Origin: Alphaproteobacteria bacterium
GTDB taxonomy: Bacteria; Pseudomonadota; Alphaproteobacteria; Rhizobiales; Rhizobiaceae
Assembly (NCBI GenBank): GCA_018823835.1
Contig: JAHJHT010000006.1
Location: 38,988-102,987 of the forward strand
Direction: 5' to 3'
Length of the DNA stretch: 64,000 nt
Shown here: positions 15,801-23,985 of the stretch, one piece after another
Layout: each line of letters begins with the position of its first letter
How positions within the stretch are numbered: the first letter of the stretch is position 1
Notes under the pieces: model-generated
The model's database searches: none
What the model was told of the DNA's origin: nothing
Seen by the model: the letters and a program-made list of their open reading frames with translations, nothing else
Made by a program: the position numbers and the translations under genes

Positions 15801-16562
15801 ATGCAACACAGACCCCTGCTGCTCAAGCTGCTCTCCGCCGCCATCGTGTTCGGCGCCTGGGAGATCGCCGGCCGCATACCGGTGTCCTACGCCTTCCCGA
15901 CATTCCTGGAATCGATGGAGGCGCTCGTCCGGCTGACGCTCGACGGCACCATGTTCAAGGCCTATGCCGAAACGCTGAAGCCGCTTGTGCTGGGCGTCGC
16001 CATCTCCGCCGTGCTCGGCATCGGCCTCGGCCTTTGGATCGGCCTCAGCGCGCGTTTTGAGTGGCTGTTCTCGCCCATCTTCATCGTCATGCAGGCAGCA
16101 CCGCTCGCCGCGCTGATCCCGCTGCTGGTGATGGCCTACGGCATCGGCCTGACCTCGAAGGTCTTCGTCGTCTGCATCATGGCCATGCCGGTGATCGTGC
16201 TCAACACGGCGGGCGCTGTGCGCAACACGCCGGTCTCTCTCAAGGAGATGGGCCGCTCCTTCCTCGCCGGCGAGCGCGCCATCATCTACAAGATCGTCAT
16301 TCCGGCCGCTTCGCCGGTGATCTTCTCGGGGCTCAGGCTCGGCATCTCGGCCGGCTTCATCGGCGCCATCCTGGCCGAGCTCAAGATCACCCCGACCGGC
16401 GTCGGCGACATCATCAGCTACAGCCGCTCGGTGGCCGACTATCCGAGCATGTATGCCGCCATCTTCTCCATCATCCTGCTCGCCGTGCTGTTCCTGAACC
16501 TGCTGGAACGACTCGAGAATGTCCTGTTCGAAGGGAACAACCGTGGTTATGCCTCAGACTAA
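15801..16562 (+). CDS. ABC transporter permease (SsuC/TauC-like)
   Basis: 253 residues, about six hydrophobic segments. The EAA-type cytoplasmic loop is visible around LKEMGRSFLAGERAIIYKIVIPAASPVIFSGLRLGISAGFIGAILAEL, where the ATPase docks. The ATG at 15801 was preferred over the one at 15774 because the latter is buried in the intercistronic hairpin. Its end overlaps the ATPase gene by 20 bases, a sign of translational coupling. It is one of two different permeases in this operon, so the importer probably has a heterodimeric membrane core. Confidence 0.88.
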   Translation: MQHRPLLLKLLSAAIVFGAWEIAGRIPVSYAFPTFLESMEALVRLTLDGTMFKAYAETLKPLVLGVAISAVLGIGLGLWIGLSARFEWLFSPIFIVMQAAPLAALIPLLVMAYGIGLTSKVFVVCIMAMPVIVLNTAGAVRNTPVSLKEMGRSFLAGERAIIYKIVIPAASPVIFSGLRLGISAGFIGAILAELKITPTGVGDIISYSRSVADYPSMYAAIFSIILLAVLFLNLLERLENVLFEGNNRGYASD

Positions 16563-17349
16563 GCCCGCCGCCGCATCGTCCGGCGCAGTCCCTCTCGACA
16601 GCGCCGTCTCGGTGCGCAACGTGTCGAAGAACTACGGCGCGGTCGAAGCCCTGAAGAACCTGTCGCTGGAGTTTCCGCGCGGCGAGCTTACCTCGCTGCT
16701 CGGACCCTCCGGCTGCGGCAAGACCACGCTTCTGAAGATCATCGGCGGCCTGCTCGAGCCGAGCGCCGGCGAGATCGAGGTCAACGGCAAGACGGTCAGC
16801 GGGCCCGGCCCCGACCGCGCCTTCGTGTTCCAGGATTTTGCCCTGCTGCCCTGGGCGAATGTCATCCGCAACGTCTCCTTCGGCCTCGAACTGCGCGGCG
16901 TGCCGAAATCGGAACGCGAGGCAATCGCCGAGAAATACATCGGCAATGTCGGGCTTTCCGGCTTCGAGAAGAGCTATCCGCACGAACTGTCGGGCGGCAT
17001 GCGCCAGCGTGTCGGCCTTGCCCGCGCCCTGTCCGTGGATTCCAAGGTGCTGCTGCTCGACGAGCCATTCTCCGCAGTCGACGAGCAGAACCGGAGAAAG
17101 TTCCAGGAGGACCTGCTGGCGCTGGTGCGCAACGAGAACAAGACCTTCATCTTCGTCACCCACTCGATCGAGGAGGCGGTCTATGTTTCCGACCAGATCG
17201 CCATCCTGCTGCCGCGGCCAAGCCGCGTCTCGGAGGTGATCCGCCCCTCGGGCTTTCGCGAGAAGGACGTCGAGAACATCCGCCGCGACCCCGAATATCT
17301 CGACATCGTCGACCAGATCTGGTCCTCGCTGCGCACCTATGCGGAGTAG
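16543..17349 (+). CDS. ABC transporter ATP-binding protein (SsuB/TauB-like)
   Basis: 268 residues with all ATPase motifs: Walker A GPSGCGKTT, Q-loop in FQDFALLPW, signature LSGGMRQR, Walker B VLLLDEPF and H-loop VTHS. The nitrate/sulfonate/taurine class is indicated by PDRAFVFQDFALLPWANVIRNV. The GTG at 16543 lies six bases after AAGGGA and was taken as start; an ATG two codons later is possible. It sits between the two permease genes and energises import. Confidence 0.92.
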   Translation: MVMPQTKPAAASSGAVPLDSAVSVRNVSKNYGAVEALKNLSLEFPRGELTSLLGPSGCGKTTLLKIIGGLLEPSAGEIEVNGKTVSGPGPDRAFVFQDFALLPWANVIRNVSFGLELRGVPKSEREAIAEKYIGNVGLSGFEKSYPHELSGGMRQRVGLARALSVDSKVLLLDEPFSAVDEQNRRKFQEDLLALVRNENKTFIFVTHSIEEAVYVSDQIAILLPRPSRVSEVIRPSGFREKDVENIRRDPEYLDIVDQIWSSLRTYAE

Positions 17350-17358
17350 GGCCGGGAG

Positions 17359-18111
17359 ATGACCGCATTCGGATACAGGCTCCCCGCAATGTCCTCGCTG
17401 CTGATCTGGGCGTTGCTGTGGGAGATCATCGGCCAGATGCATCTGACCTTCTTTGTGCCGCCGCTCTCGGAAGTGGTGGTGACGCTGGTCAGGATCCTGC
17501 CGACCCCGGCCTTCCTGAAGGCGCTCTACGAAACCGCCTATGCCTTCCTGGGCGGTGTGACAGCGGCGATCCTGATCGGCATTCCCGTCGGCATCATGAT
17601 GGGCAAGAGCAGGCTGCTGGACGAGCTGCTTCTGCCCTGGGTCAACATCTTCCTGTCGGCACCGCTGACCGCGCTGGTGCCGGTGCTGATGGTGCTGTTC
17701 GGCTTCGGCATGACGTCGATCATCATCACCACGACGCTGTTTGCGATCTGGATCATCATCCTCAATGCGCGCGTCGGCGTTATGCAGATCAACCGCTCGC
17801 TGATCGACATGGCGCGCAGTTTCGGCGCCTCGCCGCTCGAGGCCTTCTTCAAGATCTATTTCTGGGCAGCCCTGCCCGAAATTCTCGGTGGCGTCAGGAT
17901 CGGCATCATCCGCGCCGTCAAGGGCGTCATCATCGGCCAGCTGCTGATCTCGATCGTCGGCTTCGGCGCGCTGTTCGAACTCTATTCGAGCAACTTCCTG
18001 ATGGGCCATTTCTGGGCCGTGCTGATCGTGCTCTTCGGGCTCGCCTTCACGATTTCGGAGTTCCTGGCCTATCTCGAGCGCCGCGTCGCCTACTACGCAG
18101 CCAAGCGCTGA
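17359..18111 (+). CDS. ABC transporter permease (second subunit)
   Basis: 250 residues with about six membrane segments and the EAA loop in INRSLIDMARSFGASPLEAFFKIYFWAALPEILGGVRIG. It differs clearly from the permease at 15801, so the two are paralogues rather than duplicates. It begins nine bases after the ATPase stop and ends the importer operon. The next genes run in the opposite direction. Confidence 0.9.
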   Translation: MTAFGYRLPAMSSLLIWALLWEIIGQMHLTFFVPPLSEVVVTLVRILPTPAFLKALYETAYAFLGGVTAAILIGIPVGIMMGKSRLLDELLLPWVNIFLSAPLTALVPVLMVLFGFGMTSIIITTTLFAIWIIILNARVGVMQINRSLIDMARSFGASPLEAFFKIYFWAALPEILGGVRIGIIRAVKGVIIGQLLISIVGFGALFELYSSNFLMGHFWAVLIVLFGLAFTISEFLAYLERRVAYYAAKR

Positions 18112-18127
18112 GACCCCACGGCGGCCG

Positions 18128-18676
18128 TCAGTCGATGGCGGCGACCGCGTCCTTCAACCCGGCCAGCGGCGCCTCGAAGGACGCCCTGTGGTCGGCTTCG
18201 TAGGACAGCCGCACCACGCTGCCGCGGGCGATCTGCTCGCGCAGCCCCGCGCCGAGCCGCGTTATCGCTACGCAGGTGGTCTCGTCGCAGGCCCTGACCG
18301 GGACCCTGACCGTGCGCTTGGCGCCGGCATGGCGCAGCTTGATGACGCCCGACAGGCCGAGCGCCGGCGGCGCGCGGAAGATGAGCAGAGGCTTGCCGTC
18401 CTCGCTCGCCGCCAGCGTCCAGCTGAAGACCGGGCCGCCTTGCCTGTCCACGAAGGTCTGCGTGACGTTGCAGACCCGCGAGCGCGCCTTGAGGTTCTCG
18501 TCGCAGATCAGCGTCCAGTTCGGGAAGGACTGGATGATGCGCCTGATGTCGCCGGGCGCGGCATCGGCAGGGACCGCGACCTCGGCATCCTTGACCGTGT
18601 AGTTCTCGTGTTCGGCAGACGCCGGATGGGCCAGCATGAGCGCGGCCGCAGCGACCCCGGAGCGAAGCACGGGCAT
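18128..18676 (-). CDS. Invasion-associated locus B (IalB) family protein
   Basis: 182 residues with an N-terminal signal peptide (about 1-21, ending HPASA-E), so exported. The IalB domain is recognisable: FPNWTLICDENLKARSRVCNVTQTFVDRQG, then FRAPPALGLSGVIKL and the VRACDETTCVA cysteine pair. Three cysteines besides one in the strand region may form disulphides in the periplasm. IalB was named for Bartonella erythrocyte invasion but the family is widespread in free-living rhizobia. GAGGGG precedes the ATG at 18676, only 10 bases after the stop of the YadA-like adhesin gene, so the pair is cotranscribed. Confidence 0.88.
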   Translation of the reverse strand: MPVLRSGVAAAALMLAHPASAEHENYTVKDAEVAVPADAAPGDIRRIIQSFPNWTLICDENLKARSRVCNVTQTFVDRQGGPVFSWTLAASEDGKPLLIFRAPPALGLSGVIKLRHAGAKRTVRVPVRACDETTCVAITRLGAGLREQIARGSVVRLSYEADHRASFEAPLAGLKDAVAAID

Positions 18677-18686
18677 CACCGGCCCC

Positions 18687-20579
18687 TCAGTTCAGGGTCA
18701 CGCTGACGCCGGCGCCGCCGCCCCAGTTGCCGTCGGCAACGGTGGTTGCGACGTTGGCGCGCACCCTGCCGGTCTCGCTCATGTAGCCGGCACCGAAGGC
18801 GGCCGCGCCCTCGCCGCGCCAGTAGCCGGCACCCATGCCGATGCTGAGCTTGCCGGGCGTGCTGTCGTAGCGGATCGAGGAGGCCGCAAGCCCGATGGCG
18901 GCCGCCTGGCGCGCCTCGCTGCGCACGTCGCCGATCTGCCGTTCCATCTGGCCGACCCGGTAGTCGGTGTAGGAGTTGGAGATGTCGACAGCCGTATTGA
19001 TGACCTCGCTGTTGACGTTGAAGGCGAGCGTGTCTGCGTAAGTATTCGCCGTAATCAACGTTGTGTTCATGCCCTCTTCGAGCTGGGCGACGTTGACCGC
19101 GTCGGTCTGGTCGACGCCGGCATCGACATTCTTGACGATGATGGGGGTGGAGGGATCGCCGCCCAGCAGCGTGACCACATTGGTCTTGTTGCCATCGCCG
19201 TCGAGATCGTAGAGCACCGCGTGATCCCGGAGCGCCGCCAGTTCGACATTGGTGTCGTGCAACTGCGAGCCATTGACCGCGTCGGTCGAGGTGGCGTCGA
19301 TGAGGCCGGGGCGCAGATTGGTAATCAGGCTGCCGGAAGCTCCCTCCAGCGTGATGACATCCTTGGGAGCGCCTTCGGCGCCGTCGTAGCGCACCGCACG
19401 GTCGCTGACCTCGTTGATGGTGGTGTCGATGTTGTCGATGCGCACGTTGACATCGCCGAGCCCCGTGTCGACGGCCTCGAAGGCCTCGTAGATCGTCGTG
19501 TAGTTCGCCCCCTCGATGAGGTAGGTCGGGCCGGTCACGGTACCGTCGATCTCGACCGTCGCGGTGCCGCCGAGATGATTGGCGATGCTCTGCGACACGC
19601 CGTAGAGCTGCGATCCGTTGACGGCGTCGCTGGAGATCGACGAGACCGTGCCGTCGGAGAGGTTGCTGATCCGCGTACCCGACGCGCCCTCCAGGGTTGC
19701 GACATCCTTGGCCACCGTGTCGTAGCGCAGCACCCAGTCGCCGAGGTCGGTGATCCTGTCGTCGACCGCCTTCAGCTGGCCGATATTGGCGGCGTCCGTG
19801 TCTGCCGAGCCGGCGGCGAGGTTGGTGATGCGGCGAAATTCCGTGCCGTTGCCGATCGAGACTTCTCCGGCCGCAATGGCGCCGGCGATCGGATCGGTGC
19901 CGGGGTTGTAGGCCGGATCGCCGAACGAGCCAGTTGTCGTCGAATTGGCGCCGAGCGCGATGCTGTTGGCGTGCGCGGCACTGGCGCCCTGCCCGAGCGC
20001 CAGCGAACCGGTCGCCGCGCCGAGCACCGACGAGCCCTGCCCGATGGCGATGGCACCGGCGGCACCCGCCGATGTGGTCGCGCCGTTGCCGATGGCGATG
20101 GAGCCGATCTCGCCGGCATCGGCCTCCTGGCCGTTGGCGCCGAGCCCGGTGATCCGGTTGCCGCCGACGGAGACGCCCTTTTCCTCGTCGAGCGCGATGG
20201 AATCCGATGTCGCGACGCAATCGTCGCCCGGGCCGGCGACCACGCCGTTCACGTCGAGCACCGAGAGCGTGATCGGGTCGCCCGACGCCGCGCCGGCCAG
20301 GAGTCCCGAGGCATCGATGCTGAGCGGTGCCGGCAGCGGCAGCACCGATAGCAGGTCGACCGCCGAGAGCAGCGGATTGACGACGCCTTCGACCGGCACG
20401 ACCACGCCCTCGATGACCGGCGTCATGATGTCGGTAACGACGGAGCGGGGAAGACTGACCCCGGAACAGGCGCTAACAACGGATTCTTGCGCATTCGCCG
20501 TGGGAACGCTGGGGGAAGAAACAACGACGCCGCAGGAAACAAGAGGCAGCAAAGCGACAGAACGAAGGCCACGCATCAT
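18687..20579 (-). CDS. YadA-like trimeric autotransporter adhesin
   Basis: 630 residues. The signal peptide ends near PTANAQ. A head domain shows the YadA left-handed parallel beta-roll repeats: SIAIGNGA, AIAIGQGS, SLALGQGA, SIALGANS. Neck and stalk follow with repeated GASGT/SxISNL, DAVNGSQL (twice) and TDAVNVAQL connectors. The C-terminal membrane anchor (about 560-630) holds four beta strands and ends VSVTLN. This is a complete type Vc secretion protein: three chains form one outer-membrane barrel displaying a fibrous adhesin. It is followed by the ialB-like gene and preceded by an unusually AT-rich regulatory region. Confidence 0.95.
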   Translation of the reverse strand: MMRGLRSVALLPLVSCGVVVSSPSVPTANAQESVVSACSGVSLPRSVVTDIMTPVIEGVVVPVEGVVNPLLSAVDLLSVLPLPAPLSIDASGLLAGAASGDPITLSVLDVNGVVAGPGDDCVATSDSIALDEEKGVSVGGNRITGLGANGQEADAGEIGSIAIGNGATTSAGAAGAIAIGQGSSVLGAATGSLALGQGASAAHANSIALGANSTTTGSFGDPAYNPGTDPIAGAIAAGEVSIGNGTEFRRITNLAAGSADTDAANIGQLKAVDDRITDLGDWVLRYDTVAKDVATLEGASGTRISNLSDGTVSSISSDAVNGSQLYGVSQSIANHLGGTATVEIDGTVTGPTYLIEGANYTTIYEAFEAVDTGLGDVNVRIDNIDTTINEVSDRAVRYDGAEGAPKDVITLEGASGSLITNLRPGLIDATSTDAVNGSQLHDTNVELAALRDHAVLYDLDGDGNKTNVVTLLGGDPSTPIIVKNVDAGVDQTDAVNVAQLEEGMNTTLITANTYADTLAFNVNSEVINTAVDISNSYTDYRVGQMERQIGDVRSEARQAAAIGLAASSIRYDSTPGKLSIGMGAGYWRGEGAAAFGAGYMSETGRVRANVATTVADGNWGGGAGVSVTLN

Positions 20580-20976
20580 CTGAAAATCTCCATTTCAACT
20601 GAGCTAATCCAGACGATTCTGGGTTAACGATTTGTTACTCGAACCCCGTTCCTCGGATTTGATGGCAATATTGTCCTAAAGTACAAGACTAATCGATATA
20701 AATCAGACTGATTTATATATCTGATTTCTGGGTTAGTTTTGAACAAAACAATTTTATTTTGGCAAAACTGTCCATAAGTCTGAATTTCCGTACAAGGATT
20801 AGCTGAATTGATTGTATCTTATACTTATTCCGTTGCAGGCGACTCAAACCAGCCTGACCCATCCGGTCACGCTGCATCCTGCCTGTGCAAAAGCCCCCGC
20901 CGGCCATCGACCGCCGCGCAGCGATGCGTATCGTGTCCTCCGGAGACGTGACTTGCCTTATCCCGGGAGCAACGAG
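20580..20976. other. AT-rich intergenic region between adhesin and TctC-like gene
   Basis: 397 bases without a supported gene. From about 20600 to 20830 the sequence is much richer in A and T than the rest of the window, with runs such as CAATTTTATTTT. It holds a 23-bp palindrome and a repeated CTGATTT. It should contain the promoter of the reverse-strand adhesin and of the forward transporter unit. The stretch 20830-20976 returns to normal composition and shows nothing recognisable besides the ribosome-binding site for the next gene. Confidence 0.6.
20696..20718. promoter_or_regulatory. 23-bp palindrome upstream of the adhesin gene
   Basis: ATATAAATCAG (20696-20706), one central A, then CTGATTTATAT (20708-20718): a perfect 11-1-11 inverted repeat. 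CTGATTT recurs at 20721-20727. It lies about 120 bases upstream of the adhesin start, where a dimeric repressor or activator could act. No matching regulator gene is adjacent. Confidence 0.55.
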
Positions 20977-22026
20977 TTGACCCACCAAGCCAAGCATGAC
21001 CCGAAACTGTCGCGGCGCGGCTTCCTGTGCGTCGCAGCCGGTGCGCTTGCCGCACCTTCGATTGCCCGGGCAGAACTCGCCGGCCGCAAGATTTCCTTCC
21101 TGATCGGCAACGAGGGATCGGGCGGCTACGAGGCATATGCGCGGCTCTTCGCCAAGCATCTCGCTCTGGCCTTGCCGGGGGCGAGCGTGGTCGTCGAGGT
21201 GGTACCGGAGGCCGACGGCCGGCTCGCCGCCAAGCGCATCGCCGAGGCCGGTCCCGACGAACTGACGGTCGGCCTATTCGAGACGGCCATGCTCTATGCC
21301 GAGATCGAATCCGAGGCCGCCGTTCCGGTCAGCCTCGCCGCGTTCAACTGGATCGGCAAGATGGCGGTCGACGAGCGCATCCTGATCGCCAGCAGGCAGA
21401 GCGGCATCGAGACGATCAAGCAGCTGAAGGAACGCAGCGAGCCGGCGATCTTCCCGGCGAGCACCATCGTTTCGCGCAGCGCCGCGGAAAGCTTCATGCT
21501 CAACGCCATGCTCGGCCTGCCGATCAAGCCGGTGCCGGGCTACGACGGCGGGCAGCGCGCGCTGGCCATGCTGAGCGGCGAGGCGCAGGTCATCCTCGGC
21601 TCCTTCCCGAGCCAGAAGAAGATGCTGGAGCGGGGCGAAGCCGTGGTGCTGCTGCGGCTGAACGATGTTCCCAACCCCTCGGTGCCGGCCGACGCGCCGC
21701 TGCTCAGAGACATCGCGCCAGAAGGCAGCGCCACGCTGGTCGAGCTGATCGACCTGTCCAACACGCTCGGCCGCTGGATCGCAGCACCCCCGGCGATCGG
21801 CGAGGACGACCTGGCCGCGCTGCGCCGGGCCTTCGACATCGTGGTCGCAAGCCCGGACTTTCTCGCGGAAGCAAAGGCGCAGGATCTTGCCATCGACCCG
21901 CTTGGTGGCGCCGAGGTGCAGCGCCGTGTGAAATCCCTCCTCGCCCGCAAGGACGAGCTGCGCGCCGCACTGGCGGCGGCGCTTTCCTGCGGCCGGAACC
22001 GTGCGGCGGGCGAGACTTCCTGCTAG
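20977..22026 (+). CDS. Tripartite tricarboxylate transporter substrate-binding protein (TctC family)
   Basis: 349 residues. The N-terminus KLSRRGFLCVAAGALAAPSIARA is a twin-arginine (Tat) signal, so the protein probably crosses the membrane folded. The mature part begins GRKISFLIGNEGSGGYEAYARLFAKHL, matching the TctC/Bug pattern where a G-G-x-x-D/E loop grips the substrate carboxylate; the family is diverged here. The TTG at 20977 follows GGGAG at seven bases and gives a compact Tat signal; a longer frame from 20812 adds a non-signal-like extension. It precedes the fused TctA/TctB gene by 54 bases. It should bind a carboxylate, identity unknown. Confidence 0.82.
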   Translation: MTHQAKHDPKLSRRGFLCVAAGALAAPSIARAELAGRKISFLIGNEGSGGYEAYARLFAKHLALALPGASVVVEVVPEADGRLAAKRIAEAGPDELTVGLFETAMLYAEIESEAAVPVSLAAFNWIGKMAVDERILIASRQSGIETIKQLKERSEPAIFPASTIVSRSAAESFMLNAMLGLPIKPVPGYDGGQRALAMLSGEAQVILGSFPSQKKMLERGEAVVLLRLNDVPNPSVPADAPLLRDIAPEGSATLVELIDLSNTLGRWIAAPPAIGEDDLAALRRAFDIVVASPDFLAEAKAQDLAIDPLGGAEVQRRVKSLLARKDELRAALAAALSCGRNRAAGETSC

Positions 22027-22080
22027 AAGCCTGCCCGGCCCGCCCATTCCAACGCGGCAACCGACGAGGTCGCCCCCGAC

Positions 22081-23967
22081 ATGCTGCAATCCCTGCAGTT
22101 CCTGCTTGACCCGACGCTGCTGGCGGCCCTGCTGCTCGGCGTCGCCGCCGGTTTCCTGGCCGGCGTGGTGCCCGGCATCGGCGGCCGCATCGGGCTGCTG
22201 CTCGCCCTACCTCTGGCGCTTGTATTCGGCCAGTTCGGCGGCGCGATCTTCCTCGTCGCCCTGCACGCGGTGGTGCATACCTCGGGCTCGATCATGCCGA
22301 TCGCCTACGGCCTGCCGACCTCCGCCTCAGAGGCCGCGACGGCGGTGGACGGCTTCCAGCTGCAGCGCAAGGGCAAGGGCGCCGAGGCGCTCGGCGCCAG
22401 CCTCTCGGCCTCGGCCGTCGGCGGCGTGCTCGGCGCCGTCGTCTTCATCGCCGCCGTGCCGGTGGTGCGGCCGGTCATATCCAGCATCGGCGCGCCGGAA
22501 TTCCTCGTGCTTTCGCTGCTCGGCCTGGCGCTCGTCTCGGCGCTGTCCGACCGCCAGCCGAGCGCCGGCCTGGCGGTCGCCGCACTCGGCGTGCTCGCCT
22601 CCACCGTTGGGCTCGACTCGCTGACGGCCGAGCAGCGCTTCACCTTCGGGCAGCTGGAACTGTGGGACGGGCTGGAGACCATCTCGATCATCGGCGGCCT
22701 GTTCGTCATTCCCGAGATGCTGTCGCTGGTGGTCTCTGCGCCACGGACCGGGCTGACGCCGGGATCGGCCGAGCTGCCGCGCATGCTTGCGGGCATGGCC
22801 GAGGCGTTCCACCACCGCATGGTGATGCTGCGCAGCACCGTGATCGGCATCGTCATCGGCATGATGCCGGGCGCGGGCTCGAGCGTGGCGGTGTGGATTG
22901 CCTATGCCGACGCCGCCGCGCGCGGCACGACCGGCACGCCCTTCGGCGAGGGCGCGATCGCCGGCGTGGTGGCGCCGGAAGCCGCCAACAATGCCAAGGA
23001 AGGCGGCGCGCTGATCCCGACGGTGTTCTTCGGCATTCCGGGCAGCTCGGCGATGGCGATCCTGCTCGGCGGGTTCGCCATGCTGGGCGTCGATGTCGGG
23101 CCGCAGCTTCTGACCACGGGGCTGCCGACGGCCCTGGCGTTCGGCTGGACGGTCATCCTCGCCAACCTGCTGACCATCCCGCTCTTCCTGCTGGTCGTTC
23201 CCTTCCTGATCCGCTGGACCACGCTCAGGCCGGCCTCGATCGCGGCCTTCGCGCTCGTCGCCGTGGTGACGGCCGCGCTGGGCTCCTCGTCGAGCCCGCT
23301 GGCGCTGCCGCAATTCGCGGCGGGCGGCGCGCTCGGCGTCGCGCTCTATCTGGCCGGCCTGCCCCGCGCGCCCTTCCTGCTCGGTTTCGTCATGGGGCCC
23401 TTGGTCGAGACCTCGCTCGCCAAGACGCTGCAGATCTTCGGCCCGGCGGCCATGCTGAGGCCCGGCGTGCTGCTGCTTGGCGGCGCCTTGCTGCTGGTGC
23501 TGTGGCGCCTGCGGCGGCCCAAGGAAGGCGCTTCGGCAACGCCGGCCAAGCGCTCGCGGCCGGTGGCGCTGGCGATGCTCGCCTTCATGGCCCTGCTCGG
23601 CTTCGCCGCGATGGCGGTCGCCGGCGGCTACAAGGCCACCGCATGGATCGCGCCGGTGATGGCCGCGGCCGTCATGACGGGCGCCGCGTGCTTCGCGGCA
23701 TGGCGGGTCTGGCGGGAGGCGCCGGCGGCTTCTCCGGCCATCTCGCCGACGGTCGGCGCGGCACTCTGCCTCTACCTTGCCGCGGTACCGGTCGCCGGGC
23801 TGATCCCGGCCTCGCTGGGGTTCCTGCTGCTCGCGCGCAGGACATTTGCCAGCCGCTGGGTCTGGCTTCCCGCGGTGCTGCTCCTCGTGGCGCTGCTGCA
23901 GGCCCTGCTGGTCGGCGGGCTGCTGGGCAGGCCGCTCAGCTTCGGCTGTCTCGACGGCTTCCTGTAG
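22081..23967 (+). CDS. Tripartite tricarboxylate transporter permease, TctA-TctB fusion
   Basis: 628 residues. The first ~480 form a TctA-type large permease with the signature segments VVPGIGGRIGLLLALPLAL and IGMMPGAGSSVAVWIAYADAAA, plus FFGIPGSSAMAILLGGFAMLG. After a basic linker (LRRPKEGASATPAKRSRP, about 475-500) come four more hydrophobic segments resembling a TctB small subunit. TctA and TctB are usually separate proteins, so this appears to be a natural fusion. The TctC-like gene lies just upstream, giving a complete TTT system in two genes. The substrate cannot be inferred. Confidence 0.88.
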   Translation: MLQSLQFLLDPTLLAALLLGVAAGFLAGVVPGIGGRIGLLLALPLALVFGQFGGAIFLVALHAVVHTSGSIMPIAYGLPTSASEAATAVDGFQLQRKGKGAEALGASLSASAVGGVLGAVVFIAAVPVVRPVISSIGAPEFLVLSLLGLALVSALSDRQPSAGLAVAALGVLASTVGLDSLTAEQRFTFGQLELWDGLETISIIGGLFVIPEMLSLVVSAPRTGLTPGSAELPRMLAGMAEAFHHRMVMLRSTVIGIVIGMMPGAGSSVAVWIAYADAAARGTTGTPFGEGAIAGVVAPEAANNAKEGGALIPTVFFGIPGSSAMAILLGGFAMLGVDVGPQLLTTGLPTALAFGWTVILANLLTIPLFLLVVPFLIRWTTLRPASIAAFALVAVVTAALGSSSSPLALPQFAAGGALGVALYLAGLPRAPFLLGFVMGPLVETSLAKTLQIFGPAAMLRPGVLLLGGALLLVLWRLRRPKEGASATPAKRSRPVALAMLAFMALLGFAAMAVAGGYKATAWIAPVMAAAVMTGAACFAAWRVWREAPAASPAISPTVGAALCLYLAAVPVAGLIPASLGFLLLARRTFASRWVWLPAVLLLVALLQALLVGGLLGRPLSFGCLDGFL

Positions 23968-23985
23968 GGCGAGGCGCGGAGCGCT

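Noticed and set aside
20812..20976. N-terminal extension of the TctC-like gene from 20812
   Set aside because: The added 55 residues lack signal features and conserved sequence, while the TTG at 20977 has a good site and gives a normal Tat signal.
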